Source: Niabella yanshanensis (GTDB taxonomy: Bacteria; Bacteroidota; Bacteroidia; Chitinophagales; Chitinophagaceae). From it: 64,000 bases of DNA. The position numbers and the translations under genes were made by a program. Positions 45,165-54,300 of the stretch are shown here, one piece after another. The stretch's first letter is position 1, and each line of letters opens with the position of its first letter. Location: the NCBI RefSeq assembly GCF_034424215.1, contig NZ_CP139960.1, positions 1,860,001-1,924,000 on the forward strand, given 5' to 3'. The notes beneath the pieces were generated by a model that saw nothing but the letters and a program-made list of their open reading frames with translations, did no database searches and was not told the origin of the DNA.

Positions 45165-45182
45165 AAATAAAAAATTAACAAT

Positions 45183-45620
45183 ATGAGTTGGGGAAACAGA
45201 GTTATTATTATCCTTGTCGTATTCGTAGCCGGAATCACATTCATGGTATACCTATCCATGCGCCAAACCAACGAGGTGGTAGATGCTAATTATTATGAGC
45301 GGGAAATGAAATACCAGCAGGTGATTGATGGCAAAAAAAACCTACTGGCACTGGGCGATTCAGTTACCATCATGAACGATGGCGCCGTTATAAAAGTTGC
45401 ATTCCCTCCTTCAACAATAACAAGGCTCGACTCCGGATCGATACAATTCATGAAACTCTCCAATGCAAAAGATGACAAATTCATTCCTATGAGCGGCAAT
45501 AAAACTGCCCTTTACCAGATACCGCTCAGCTACATAAGCAAAGGTTTGTATAAAGTTCGTATCGACTGGAGCAACCAGGGAACACCTTATTACCACGAAC
45601 AAAGTTTTAATATCCAGTAG
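45183..45620 (+). CDS. ccoH: FixH/CcoH family cbb3 oxidase assembly protein
   Basis: The 145-residue product has one N-terminal membrane helix (VIIILVVFVAGITFMVYLSM), the motif VDANYYEREMKYQQVIDGKKN typical of FixH, and a periplasmic beta-domain ending in GLYKVRIDWSNQGTPYYHEQSF. FixH/CcoH interacts with the oxidase during assembly. Its stop is immediately followed by the next start (TAGATG), so translation is probably coupled. Confidence 0.88.
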   Translation: MSWGNRVIIILVVFVAGITFMVYLSMRQTNEVVDANYYEREMKYQQVIDGKKNLLALGDSVTIMNDGAVIKVAFPPSTITRLDSGSIQFMKLSNAKDDKFIPMSGNKTALYQIPLSYISKGLYKVRIDWSNQGTPYYHEQSFNIQ

Positions 45621-46328
45621 ATGATTGAGGCTATGATAACGGGTTTAACTATGGGACTGGCAGGCAGCCTGCATTGCATAGGCATGTGCGGCCCTCTGGC
45701 CCTGGCACTACCCATCCATAGCGCAAAAGGCTTTAGCCGGTTTTTGTCTGCACTAGCCTACAATACGGGTCGCACTATTACTTATTTCTCGATGGGTACA
45801 GTCCTGGGATGGACGGGGTCACGGTTAGTGGTAGTGGGCTACCAGCAATTATTTTCTATCAGCGCCGGAGTATTGATCCTTTTATTATTGATAGCAGGTA
45901 AATACCTCCGTCATATAAGGTTGTTCCCGGCCCTCCAGACTCATTTTAAAAAATATATTGCCGTTTTTTTAACAAGAAAAAATTCGGTACAGGGTCTGTT
46001 TATTTTTGGGTTGCTTAACGGCTTGTTACCCTGTGGGTTGGTCTATATGGCTATCGCCTCAGCATTGATCATAGGAGGTCCTATGCAGTCGGGCATTTTC
46101 ATGGCAGCGTTCGGACTTGGCACTATTCCATTAATGCTGATCCTGATGGTTACGGGTCATATGATTTCATTTTCTGCCAGGACAACCGTGAAAAAAGCAG
46201 TGCCTTATTTTATCGGTTTTGTGGCTGTTCTAATGATCCTGCGAGGTCTTAACCTGGGCATTCCTTATATAAGTCCGGCATTTGGTACAGCTCCTGCAGT
46301 TACAAGCCATTGTGCGCCCGCCCACTAA
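45621..46328 (+). CDS. SafE/DsbD-like six-helix membrane protein of the cbb3 locus
   Basis: The 235-residue product belongs to the sulfite exporter TauE/SafE-like family commonly found next to cbb3 genes. It begins MITGLTMGLAGSLHCIGMCGPLALALP, with a Cys-x-x-x-Cys pair that could bind copper, and contains the repeated motif GLLNGLLPCGLVYMAIASAL; about six helices are visible. The tail carries Cys and His (SHCAPAH), also suggestive of metal handling. The likely role is in copper or redox supply to the oxidase; this is inferred from context. Confidence 0.85.
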   Translation: MIEAMITGLTMGLAGSLHCIGMCGPLALALPIHSAKGFSRFLSALAYNTGRTITYFSMGTVLGWTGSRLVVVGYQQLFSISAGVLILLLLIAGKYLRHIRLFPALQTHFKKYIAVFLTRKNSVQGLFIFGLLNGLLPCGLVYMAIASALIIGGPMQSGIFMAAFGLGTIPLMLILMVTGHMISFSARTTVKKAVPYFIGFVAVLMILRGLNLGIPYISPAFGTAPAVTSHCAPAH

Positions 46329-46353
46329 TATTTATCGTTCCCCGTTAAAACAC

Positions 46354-46380
46354 AAAGCCGCTCCCTGATGAAGCGGCTTT
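46354..46380. terminator. possible terminator at the end of the cbb3 locus
   Basis: Stem AAAGCCGCT/AGCGGCTTT with a 9-nt loop lies 26 nt after the last stop, between convergent genes. The flanking T/A runs are short (three), so it is weak as an intrinsic terminator. Confidence 0.5.
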
Positions 46381-46400
46381 AAAACATATTAAATCAATAA

Positions 46401-46892
46401 TTATCTTCTTTCAAAGGTATAAACTATATAAACGGTTCTGCCTTCAAACTGTATGGGGCTTTGAGCAACGAAAGAATTCTCCGTAAAAGAAGTAACCTCC
46501 AATGAATACCCTTCCTGAACATGTTTAGAATCACTTTTCTTTACACCGTCCATTTTTTTGAAGTTAAAAGTGGTTGTACCCCCGTTTACGCGTTGCGACC
46601 AAATGATCTGTCTCGCTCCTGCGGGGCAATCAGCACCGCCGTTGATAGTATAAGAGCCATAGCCATTATTAGGCAATACCCATTCGCTGCCTTCGAAACA
46701 TTTTAAAGCGGCGTCATCGAAAGCGGTGACATTTACTTTTCCCTCAGCCCCCTGCAGCTGTGCCGATGTAATGGTCCAGTTACCTTTAAAATCCTTTCTT
46801 GGCGCTATCGGCACATTTTTACCGGACGAGCAGGATACGAGAAAAATAGCGGCGGCTACCAGTAGGACTGTCAGATTTTTTGTAATAGTCAT
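46401..46892 (-). CDS. lipocalin-like lipoprotein
   Basis: From ATG 46892 the product has 163 residues with a lipoprotein signal (TVLLVAAAIFLVSCSSG) and a small beta-barrel-like domain (FKGNWTITSAQLQG...FEGSEWVLPNNGYGSYTINGG...QRVNGGTTTFNFKKMDG...YIVYTFERR) that fits the lipocalin-like domain seen in many Bacteroidota lipoproteins. Ligand unknown. An upstream in-frame ATG at 46910 is possible. A minus-strand TAAATTTG element lies at 46930-46937. Confidence 0.8.
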   Translation of the reverse strand: MTITKNLTVLLVAAAIFLVSCSSGKNVPIAPRKDFKGNWTITSAQLQGAEGKVNVTAFDDAALKCFEGSEWVLPNNGYGSYTINGGADCPAGARQIIWSQRVNGGTTTFNFKKMDGVKKSDSKHVQEGYSLEVTSFTENSFVAQSPIQFEGRTVYIVYTFERR

Positions 46893-46929
46893 ATATATCA
46901 TTTTAAACATAAAAATGCAATTGCGATGC

Positions 46930-46937
46930 CAAATTTA
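46930..46937 (-). promoter_or_regulatory. -7 promoter element for the lipocalin-like gene
   Basis: Minus-strand TAAATTTG fits TAnnTTTG, 38 nt before ATG 46892. No TTG at 18-21 nt upstream. Confidence 0.45.
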
Positions 46938-47201
46938 GTTTTTTGACGATATATTGAACGCAAGGGTTGTAAATATTATATATATTTTTTTTATACACCG
47001 AAAACTTCAATCTTTCAGTAGCTTGTATTTCAAACTATTTGATATGCAGCTGCTCATCACGGCATTCCTATCTTTTGTTGTAGCATAAGTTCAGCTACAA
47101 GCTCATTTAAACATCCATTACTACATTTTGACCCATCAGACAGCTGTTAAAAAGAATTGAAATGAGCGCCCTGTGTGCCCTATGTTCTTAGCTCTCCGGA
47201 T
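46938..47201. other. intergenic stretch without recognisable gene
   Basis: AT-rich spacer between the lipocalin-like gene and the SufE-like gene, including a run of A/T around 46970-46995. I find no open frame with a plausible start, no tRNA and no strong hairpin. Confidence 0.5.
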
Positions 47202-47639
47202 TTATACACCCAGGCTCTTTAGTTTATACCCTGCAGCAAAAGCACGGATACGTTGCAATACAGAAGACATGTCATTTCGTCTTTCAACAGACAAATTACT
47301 ATGCAAACTTATTTCATTAACGAAGTAAACATCAGAGTTAATGATCTCATGTGGCGTACGTCCGGAAAACACCCTGATGTAAAGAGCGAGTATTCCTTTA
47401 ATAATTTTACTATCGCTGTCGCCGTAATAATACACTTTACCATCCCGGTATTCAGCATCCAGCCAAATGCGCGATTTGGTAAGCCTGACAAGCTTTTCGT
47501 TGGTTCTCTCTAAGACATACAGGGCAGGTTTAGCGCCCATATCAGCAAAATGGCGGAGGTATTTGAACTTGCTTTTTACCTGGTCGATCATCAGTTCGAA
47601 TTCTTCAATAATGGTATCCTGTACTTTGTTTAAATCCAT
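47202..47639 (-). CDS. SufE-family protein lacking the catalytic cysteine
   Basis: SufE proteins accept sulfur from SufS on a conserved Cys within G-C-Q-S. The 145-residue product aligns well with the family: VQDTIIEEFE at the start, KYLRHFADMG, SRIWLDAEYRDGKVYYYGDSDSKIIKGILALYIRVFSGRTPHEIIN, and LSVERRNDMSSVLQRIRAF at the end. At the Cys motif it reads L53-T54-K55-S56, so Thr replaces Cys, and the protein contains no cysteine at all. The usual end motif with SRSNG is also altered (ERRND). It cannot work as a normal sulfur acceptor. It lies 40 nt downstream of the antiporter gene on the same strand. Confidence 0.85.
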   Translation of the reverse strand: MDLNKVQDTIIEEFELMIDQVKSKFKYLRHFADMGAKPALYVLERTNEKLVRLTKSRIWLDAEYRDGKVYYYGDSDSKIIKGILALYIRVFSGRTPHEIINSDVYFVNEISLHSNLSVERRNDMSSVLQRIRAFAAGYKLKSLGV

Positions 47640-47679
47640 AATGAGCGTTTTTAAATGTTAACAGAATAAATACTATTTT

Positions 47680-49959
47680 TTATCCGGGCTTATCAGCAAT
47701 CACCAATGTGGATGGTATATCTGACAGCCAGCTGCTTTTTGATTCTATCAATGTTTTCCAGCTGTTAAGGCTGATTAACATGAGGTTACGTCCTTTGAGA
47801 CTTTCAGAGGTAATAACAGCGGTGCTGTTCAACGCTATATGATTCGGCGCTTTTTGCTCTATCGAGCGAATCCGTTCCCGAGCCGTATCATTTACTTTTA
47901 AAACACCGGAAGCATCAGCGATGGTTACCTGAGCCCCGGTATTATGAATCAATTTCTGGGCATAATCGATCAGGAATACATCCTGCTCTTCCAGAACAGG
48001 AATAAATACCTGGTCGGGATCTGAAAATCCTTTGTCTACCAAAATGCCCACCGGCACCTGTAATTTAGAAAGAATCTGGCGGGTATGTTCGTCAAAAGGT
48101 GAAGTATCAAAGATATTCTCCTTACCGGTAACTGTATTCAATAATTTTTCGGGGTTGATGATTCTTGTTGTAAAGCCCAGCAATCTGCCCAGCAGGCTTC
48201 CTTCATAAATCGACTCCTGAAGACTGATCAATAAAAGGTCATAGTTGCCTCTATTGGCAGCAACCGTAACTTCGTTATCGAGATCGGCAGACTCCTTAAA
48301 AACTGTTTCCAGTTTTCGATTCATAATTACAGACTCTTCCATTACCGGACGAAACATTTCCTTTTCATATTCTTCTACATCATAAAAATGCAATTTGTTT
48401 GCAGGAGAGAAGTGGGCGGCTGTTAATGATGCGTTACCGTTCATCTTATTGGTAAAAGCATTCGCCAGCTTTAATAAATTCACCCCCGACCAGGGTTTAT
48501 CAAAAGAGAGCAATATCTTATATTTACTCATATCTTTGAGCTCCTGTCCCGACACCTGTGGTCTCGACCTAAATGCCCAATTGATCAAATCAAGCGCAGG
48601 ACCGGTCATAAAAGTGGTTATAAGGGCCATTAATACCATCATTGAAAAAACCTGGGGTGTTAGTACGCCCAGATCATATCCGATGTTTAATACTACCAGC
48701 TCCATCAAACCTCTGGTGTTCATTAGGGCTCCTATAGAAAGACTGTCCTTCCAGCTTTGACCCACAAATTTCGCTGCCAGTGCACTGCCTAAAAATTTAC
48801 CGGCAACCGCTATAACAATGATCATTGCAGTCAGCTTCCATAGCGCCGGGTCACTTAATAAACCTATCTGGGTTCTTAAACCCGTAAAAACAAAAAATAG
48901 AGGTAGTAATATAATCAAAGCTATATCCTCTATCTTCCCGATAAAGAGATTGCGGAATCTAATATTATCCGGCATAATGGCCCCTGCCATAAAAGCACCA
49001 AACAGTGCATGAATCCCAATCACTTCCGCCGCATAAGCCGAAACGATCAGGGTCAGAAAAAAGATGGTTACAATTGGCTTGGTGAGTGTTTGCTTTGAAG
49101 TACAAATGCTGCCAATACGTGATAAAAAAGGGCGCACCATTTTAATCATTACAATTACATAAACCAGGGCCAGCGCCATTATATAGAGGGAGCTTGTAAA
49201 AGATCCCGCCTTTACAATAGCAATAACAGCCGCCAGGATACACCAGGCAGTAATATCATCTGCTGCTGCACAGGTAATGACTATAGCCCCCAGCCGGGTT
49301 TTAGTGATACCCCGCTCCTGCACGATCCTGGCCAGCACAGGAAAAGCTGTAATGCTCATGGCGATGCCCATAAATAAACCAAAGGATAAAAACTGTACAC
49401 CTTCGGGTGCAAAAGATTCGTATATGAAATAAGCCAATCCGATGCCTGACGCAAAAGGCACAATAATGCTGGCATGACTGATCACCACAGCATCATGCGT
49501 TTGTTTTCGCAACATCTTCAAATCCAGTTCCATTCCTACAATAAACATAAACAGGATCAGACCTATCTGGCTCAGGAATTGCAGGTTACCCAATGATTGT
49601 TTGGGAAATAAAACATTGGAAAACTCCGGCAGGTACAATCCCAGCAAAGAAGGACCCAATAAAATACCGGCAATCATTTCGCCTACTACAGTAGGCTGAC
49701 CTATTTTCCTGCAAATCCAGCCGAATAGTTTCGCTGCGAGAATAATGGTAATAATCTGTGCCAGCAGGAGCGCCAACGGATGCTGCAGGTTATGCGACAA
49801 AGTATCCATAAATTCTCCCCATTGCCCTTTAAAAGAATCGGGCTTAACAACCTGCCTGCCACCTTCTAATTTCTCTCCCATTGTTACCATCCGGTAAATA
49901 AGTACCGAGAGTCCGCCAATAGTTAGAATATAGAAGATCGTATTTTTTAATTTGCCCAT
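47680..49959 (-). CDS. cation:proton antiporter, CPA2 family, with C-terminal stress-protein-like domain
   Basis: The 759-residue product has an N-terminal extra helix, a Kef/NhaA-type transport domain of about 12 helices (residues about 55-450) and a cytoplasmic region resembling tandem USP domains. Motifs visible are GEMIAGILLGPSLLGLYLPEF, GLILFMFIVGMELDL, SITAFPVLARIVQERG, the ion-binding ACAADDITAWC (Asp-Asp) and MNTRGLMELVVLNIG. It would exchange Na+ or K+ for H+ across the inner membrane. No KTN/RCK domain is seen. It is followed by the SufE-like gene at 40 nt, suggesting an operon. Confidence 0.9.
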   Translation of the reverse strand: MGKLKNTIFYILTIGGLSVLIYRMVTMGEKLEGGRQVVKPDSFKGQWGEFMDTLSHNLQHPLALLLAQIITIILAAKLFGWICRKIGQPTVVGEMIAGILLGPSLLGLYLPEFSNVLFPKQSLGNLQFLSQIGLILFMFIVGMELDLKMLRKQTHDAVVISHASIIVPFASGIGLAYFIYESFAPEGVQFLSFGLFMGIAMSITAFPVLARIVQERGITKTRLGAIVITCAAADDITAWCILAAVIAIVKAGSFTSSLYIMALALVYVIVMIKMVRPFLSRIGSICTSKQTLTKPIVTIFFLTLIVSAYAAEVIGIHALFGAFMAGAIMPDNIRFRNLFIGKIEDIALIILLPLFFVFTGLRTQIGLLSDPALWKLTAMIIVIAVAGKFLGSALAAKFVGQSWKDSLSIGALMNTRGLMELVVLNIGYDLGVLTPQVFSMMVLMALITTFMTGPALDLINWAFRSRPQVSGQELKDMSKYKILLSFDKPWSGVNLLKLANAFTNKMNGNASLTAAHFSPANKLHFYDVEEYEKEMFRPVMEESVIMNRKLETVFKESADLDNEVTVAANRGNYDLLLISLQESIYEGSLLGRLLGFTTRIINPEKLLNTVTGKENIFDTSPFDEHTRQILSKLQVPVGILVDKGFSDPDQVFIPVLEEQDVFLIDYAQKLIHNTGAQVTIADASGVLKVNDTARERIRSIEQKAPNHIALNSTAVITSESLKGRNLMLISLNSWKTLIESKSSWLSDIPSTLVIADKPG

Positions 49960-50119
49960 TTTAAAACAGCATGTGTTGTTTAAATTCTTTTTTTGATAAG
50001 AACCCGACTTTACTCATTTTACCTGGCTACGAAAGTGAGGTGTATCCGGAAATAAAAAAAGGAAAAAGGGAACTAAAATGCCAAAAATGTAATGAAAGGG
50101 TGAAAAATTGTAACCAATT

Positions 50120-50839
50120 TTAAAGGTTGACCCGCTGAATAAACTCTTTGCGGTAAGCGTCGCTCAGCACTACTTTTAATGGTTCGCCCGAAGCGGCAGT
50201 TATTTTAGTTGTAATTTCATCCGAAGAAAAGGTTTGAACCGTTTTCAAAGAGATCATTTCTTTCTTGTTAACACGCACAAAACCCTCTTTTGGCAACAAC
50301 TCCTGCAGCTTTTCGAAGGATATATTTTTAAGCATTACAAAGCTCTGATCTGCCAGTAAGGCCGATTTGTCCCTGCTATCCACCCCGGAGGCTTTTATAT
50401 AAAGCAGCTGATCAAAATAAATCAATGCCTTTCCCTTTTCTGTATTCAGTTGTACAAAACGCGCGCCCTGGTTTTTACTTTCCAGCCGGTGCTTTACCTT
50501 ATCAACAGCTTGCTGTAAGCGCTCTTTCTTTACCGGCTTTCTTACATAATCTACTGCATCCAGGTCAAAGGCTTCGGCAGCGTATTCTTTATATGCAGTT
50601 GTAAAAACAACCGGCTTTCCTTTTAACAGGGCTGCCACCTGCAAGCCATTCATTTCGGGCATTTCAATATCCAGGATACAAAAATCAAATTCCAGTTTTG
50701 GGACTTCTTCTAAAAAATAAACAGGGCTGTTAAAAGCTTTTGCAACTTCCAGGTCCTGCAACTGCTCGCAAAGCATCTTCAGGTAAGTAAGACCCGGAAT
50801 CTCATCATCCAGCAGTAAGCATCTGAGCTTTGTAGTCAA
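50120..50839 (-). CDS. LytTR family response regulator
   Basis: The 239-residue product has a receiver domain (residues 5-120: phospho-acceptor Asp in FCILDIEMPEMNGLQ, Thr in VVFTTAYKEYA, Lys in VDYVRKPVKKERL) and a LytTR DNA-binding domain (about 140-238: IYFDQLLYIKASGVDSR...FVRVNKKEMISLKTVQTFSSDEI). It overlaps the 3' end of the kinase gene by 35 nt, so the two form a coupled two-component system. Target genes are unknown. Confidence 0.94.
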   Translation of the reverse strand: MTTKLRCLLLDDEIPGLTYLKMLCEQLQDLEVAKAFNSPVYFLEEVPKLEFDFCILDIEMPEMNGLQVAALLKGKPVVFTTAYKEYAAEAFDLDAVDYVRKPVKKERLQQAVDKVKHRLESKNQGARFVQLNTEKGKALIYFDQLLYIKASGVDSRDKSALLADQSFVMLKNISFEKLQELLPKEGFVRVNKKEMISLKTVQTFSSDEITTKITAASGEPLKVVLSDAYRKEFIQRVNL

Positions 50840-51569
50840 GAAGATTAATTTTTAAGTGTGCAATATAAACATCTCCTTCAATAAGCTTTTCCAGCTTAAA
50901 ATGATTCTTATAAATGATACGCAGCCGATTTTCGAGTGTCATAACTCCAATACCGCCCTTTTCTTTTTCAATGGGCTTTTTAGAAGATATTTTATTGGAT
51001 ACCGTCAGGTAGAAATGATCATCCCGAAATTCAAAAACGATGGAAATAAATGCATCAGGGCTTTGCAGGTCTGCATGCTTAAAGGCATTTTCTATCAGGT
51101 CAATGGAAATTAAAGGCGCCAGTATTCTTTGTTTATACAAGGGCTCAGATTCATTGACCCTGGCCTTTACATTCAGCTCAAATAAGGGACTGATCTTTAT
51201 CTTATTGATCTCTATCAGGCTCAATGCAAAATCTATCTCCTCTTTTGGAGTCACCAATTTCTTCCGGCTTTCATACAAAATATAATCCAGCACATTTCCC
51301 AGTTTATCCAGGGCAAAATAGGTTTGGTAGGCATGTGACTGTATAGAGTTGAGAATGTTTTTAAACAGGTGCGGGTTGAGGCGCGATTCGAGTGTTTCCA
51401 GCTGAAGAGAATTCATCCTGTTTTCTATCTGCTGAAAGCGGTCTTCCATATTCTTTTTTTGCTTACCTGATTTAGCTAACCTGATACTCAGGTATACAAT
51501 CACGCCAAGGAGTATTGCAACAATTATTGCAGCAATCCAAAAAATACCGGATGTATGACTATTCAACAT
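50805..51569 (-). CDS. LytS/YehU-type sensor histidine kinase
   Basis: From ATG 51569 the product has 254 residues: one N-terminal membrane helix (FWIAAIIVAILLGVIVYLSI), a coiled-coil linker, the His-kinase box LESRLNPHLFKNILNSIQSHAY, and an ATPase domain with APLISIDLIENAFKHA (N box) and GIGVMTLENRLRIIY (G box). It lacks a sensor domain beyond the helix. A minus-strand TACCTTTG element at 51591-51598 lies over the longer frame's start (TTG 51593) and supports ATG 51569. Confidence 0.92.
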   Translation of the reverse strand: MLNSHTSGIFWIAAIIVAILLGVIVYLSIRLAKSGKQKKNMEDRFQQIENRMNSLQLETLESRLNPHLFKNILNSIQSHAYQTYFALDKLGNVLDYILYESRKKLVTPKEEIDFALSLIEINKIKISPLFELNVKARVNESEPLYKQRILAPLISIDLIENAFKHADLQSPDAFISIVFEFRDDHFYLTVSNKISSKKPIEKEKGGIGVMTLENRLRIIYKNHFKLEKLIEGDVYIAHLKINLLDYKAQMLTAG

Positions 51570-51590
51570 TAAATAAGAGAAAGCTACAGC

Positions 51591-51598
51591 CAAAGGTA
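51591..51598 (-). promoter_or_regulatory. -7 promoter element of the LytS/LytTR pair
   Basis: Minus-strand TACCTTTG fits TAnnTTTG, 21 nt before ATG 51569. No TTG at optimal spacing; CTG at 22 nt. Confidence 0.5.
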
Positions 51599-51723
51599 TT
51601 TATTTTACGGGTAAATGTATCAGTTGCGGAAAATGATTATATCAGAAAGTGTGGCCCGTTTACTGGTAAACTAAAAAATATGTTCTTACTTAGCAGGTAT
51701 CACTTCGCTAAATCATTACTTAT

Positions 51724-52941
51724 ATGACCGGTAAGAATATAAAAGGACTAGCAACTGCTGCTATTCATGCATGCGGAAACTCCCTACCCGAGCACGCTCA
51801 TGTGATGCCCATCTTTGCAACTTCATCTTTCACATTTGACAATGCTGCACAAGGCATGGCCCGGTTTTCGGGTGAAGAAAAAGGATATACCTATTCAAGA
51901 TTTGGCAATCCTACTACGGATACTGCGGCAAAGCTGATCGCAGACCTGGAGGCATTTGGCGCAACCGATGAAAATGGGAATACCCTTGAAGCCTGGGGTT
52001 TATTGACTGCTTCAGGGCAGGCCGCCATGTCTACCATGATCATGGCCAATGTTTCAGCAGGAGACACTATTTTATCCAGCCAATCTTTATACGGAGGAAC
52101 ACAGGAGTTTTTCAGTGGCATATTGCCCCGATTTGGAGTTACATGCATCTCACTGGACCTGAACAACGCTGAATTACTGGAAGCTACTTTGCAGCAGACG
52201 CCTTCGATCCGACTCATACACCTGGAAACGCCGGCCAACCCAGGTATGCAATGTATCGACATTGCGGCCGTAAGCGCACTGGCTAAAAAGTTCGATGTGC
52301 TGGTAACGGTCGATAATACTTTTGCAACCCCTTATCTCCAACAGCCTTTTAAGCTGGGCGCTGATCTTATTTTCCATTCTACCACCAAGTTTTTAAATGG
52401 TCATGGGAGCGCGATAGGTGGCGTGATTTTGGGGAAAGACCAGCAAAGCTTTCAAAAAGTGTACCCTACTTATAAACTGCTGGGCGCAAATGCCAATCCA
52501 TTTGATGCTTTTCTTTTGTTACAGGGAATTAAAACACTGGCTACCCGTATGGACAAGCATTGCGACAATGCAGAGGCAGTAGCGAGGTTCCTGCAGCAAC
52601 ACTCCGCTGTTTTAAAAGTAAATTATAACGGACTTGAAACGCATCCCGATTATCAACTTTGCCGGTCTCAAATGCGGCGTGCCGGTGCGGTGCTCAGTTT
52701 TGAATTAAAGGACGGCTTTGAAGAAGCAGTGCACTTTATTGACCGGCTTCAGATTTTTGTAAGAGCCGTATCCCTGGGCACAACGGACAGCCTTATATCC
52801 CATCCCGCATCGATGTCACATGCAGCGGTAGCTAAAGAGCAGCGCTTAAAGGCCGGTATCACAGACGGACTCGTCAGAATGAGTGTAGGCCTGGAAGACA
52901 TAACGGACCTGATCGCTGACCTGGAACAGGCCCTGAGATAG
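51724..52941 (+). CDS. PLP-dependent trans-sulfuration enzyme (O-succinyl/O-acetylhomoserine sulfhydrylase or related)
   Basis: The 405-residue product is a Cys/Met metabolism PLP enzyme. Signatures are YTYSRFGNPTTDTAAKLIADLE, ASGQAAMSTMIMANVSAGD, SLYGGTQEFF, IHLETPANPGMQCIDI, VDNTFATPYLQQP and the PLP lysine in FHSTTKFLNGHGSAIGG, with the C-terminal SLGTTDSLISHPASMSHA and VRMSVGLEDITDLIADLEQAL. The insertion ATDENGNTLEAWG near residue 80 fits the sulfhydrylase/gamma-lyase subgroup. Choice between homoserine sulfhydrylase, cystathionine synthase and methionine gamma-lyase cannot be settled here. No SAM riboswitch is visible upstream. Confidence 0.9.
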   Translation: MTGKNIKGLATAAIHACGNSLPEHAHVMPIFATSSFTFDNAAQGMARFSGEEKGYTYSRFGNPTTDTAAKLIADLEAFGATDENGNTLEAWGLLTASGQAAMSTMIMANVSAGDTILSSQSLYGGTQEFFSGILPRFGVTCISLDLNNAELLEATLQQTPSIRLIHLETPANPGMQCIDIAAVSALAKKFDVLVTVDNTFATPYLQQPFKLGADLIFHSTTKFLNGHGSAIGGVILGKDQQSFQKVYPTYKLLGANANPFDAFLLLQGIKTLATRMDKHCDNAEAVARFLQQHSAVLKVNYNGLETHPDYQLCRSQMRRAGAVLSFELKDGFEEAVHFIDRLQIFVRAVSLGTTDSLISHPASMSHAAVAKEQRLKAGITDGLVRMSVGLEDITDLIADLEQALR

Positions 52942-52985
52942 TATACTGTATTACCTTTATCCATGCCGCAAGACTACGGTGCCGG

Positions 52986-53186
52986 TCAGCTTTTTTCTTT
53001 TCCTTTTGTCTTTGCCTTTTCGCCTGGCTGAGCTCCGGTTTTTCCCCTGCCCGATCTCAGCACTGCCTCATGCAGTAAATACTCTATTTGCCCATTGACA
53101 CTCCTGAATTCATCGGCGGCCCATTTTTCAAGCGCCTGAAAAGTGTCGGGATTAATTCTTAATATAAAACTCTTCTTATCGTTCAA
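52986..53186 (-). CDS. Arc-like ribbon-helix-helix protein
   Basis: The 66-residue product has a ribbon-helix-helix core (KSFILRINPDTFQALEKWAADEFRSVNGQIEYLLHEAV), the fold of Arc-type DNA-binding proteins, followed by a flexible basic tail (GRGKTGAQPGEKAKTKGKEKS). It lies 10 nt downstream of the SPFH gene and is probably translated from the same mRNA. RHH proteins often autoregulate; whether this one does is not shown. No toxin gene adjoins it. Confidence 0.85.
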   Translation of the reverse strand: MNDKKSFILRINPDTFQALEKWAADEFRSVNGQIEYLLHEAVLRSGRGKTGAQPGEKAKTKGKEKS

Positions 53187-53196
53187 AACATCAATT

Positions 53197-54063
53197 CTAA
53201 TGATGCAGGGTCCCTGCGTTTAAAATAGGCTGAGCAGCTTTTTCTCCACACAACACTACCATTAAATTACTCACCATAGCAGCTTTGCGCTCATCGTCTA
53301 ACTCAACAATATTCTCTGCAGATAGTTTTTTTAATGCCAGATCTACCATACCTACGGCACCTTCTACAATTTTTGTACGGGCAGCCACAATAGCGGTAGC
53401 TTGCTGTCGTTGCAACATAGCTCCCGCAATTTCTGAAGCATATGCCAGGTGACTGATACGGGCTTCCTGCACAATAATACCAGCCCGCGCCAAGCGGTCG
53501 GTCAACTCCTGCTCCAATATCTGGTTCACTTTTTCTCCGCCTTCTCTTAGCGTAATACCCGCATGTTCATCTTCAAGATTATCATAGGGAAAGCTTACCG
53601 CCAGGTGCCTGATAGCCGCTTCGCTTTGCGCATTCACATAATCTACATAGTTAGCTACATCGTAAGCCGCTTTATAGGTATCTCCTACCTGCCATACCAC
53701 TACCGCCCCAATCTCAATAGGGTTACCCATCTTATCATTTACCTTCAAAGTTTGGCCCTGCATATTCTGAGAACGCAGGCTTAATTTGTGTGTACCATAC
53801 AACGGGTTGATAAAGAACAGTCCGTTTTCTTTAACAGAACCTACATACCTGCCAAAAAATGTAAGTACTCTTGAATGATTCGGTTGTATGATCATCAGGC
53901 CTTTAATAAAAAATACAAATAGCACGAAACATAACAGACCCAATACCACACCTGCAACAGTACGTTCAGATTGTAAGAACATAAAGAAAACACCCAACCC
54001 CAGAAGAACCAGGGATATGATCAGCGCCAGAAATCCTGACATTGGTTTTACGATTTTTTCCAT
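53197..54063 (-). CDS. SPFH (band 7/stomatin-like) domain protein
   Basis: SPFH proteins form membrane-associated oligomeric scaffolds. The 288-residue product has two N-terminal hydrophobic segments ([42 protein letters not shown]), then the SPFH domain ([97 protein letters not shown]) and a helical C-terminus. It is paired with an RHH gene 10 nt downstream. A TATCTTTA element lies at 54093-54100. The client proteins are unknown. Confidence 0.92.
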   Translation of the reverse strand: MEKIVKPMSGFLALIISLVLLGLGVFFMFLQSERTVAGVVLGLLCFVLFVFFIKGLMIIQPNHSRVLTFFGRYVGSVKENGLFFINPLYGTHKLSLRSQNMQGQTLKVNDKMGNPIEIGAVVVWQVGDTYKAAYDVANYVDYVNAQSEAAIRHLAVSFPYDNLEDEHAGITLREGGEKVNQILEQELTDRLARAGIIVQEARISHLAYASEIAGAMLQRQQATAIVAARTKIVEGAVGMVDLALKKLSAENIVELDDERKAAMVSNLMVVLCGEKAAQPILNAGTLHH

Positions 54064-54092
54064 ATAAATTATTTGATATTAAAACGATATCA

Positions 54093-54100
54093 TAAAGATA
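54093..54100 (-). promoter_or_regulatory. -7 promoter-like element of the SPFH-RHH pair
   Basis: Minus-strand TATCTTTA, one mismatch from consensus, 30 nt before the SPFH ATG. Confidence 0.4.
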
Positions 54101-54300
54101 TGAAAAATTATTCTTTATTCCCCAATAATTCTCTATGCACCGTAGCCCCAAAAAAGAATAACCAGCTGCAAGGAGGATTTTTTTTTACCGATGTGTATCA
54201 GGAGGTTAAACCTGATATAAGATAAATTGATCAAGCGCTTTAGGTTTTCGGTACGACTTTGGTTATCTGATACGATGGATGGCCTTAAAAAAAACCACCT

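Noticed and set aside
51594-51723. SAM riboswitch upstream of the PLP sulfhydrylase gene
   Set aside because: The short leader shows no SAM-I or SAM-II conserved elements and no terminator hairpin before the start.
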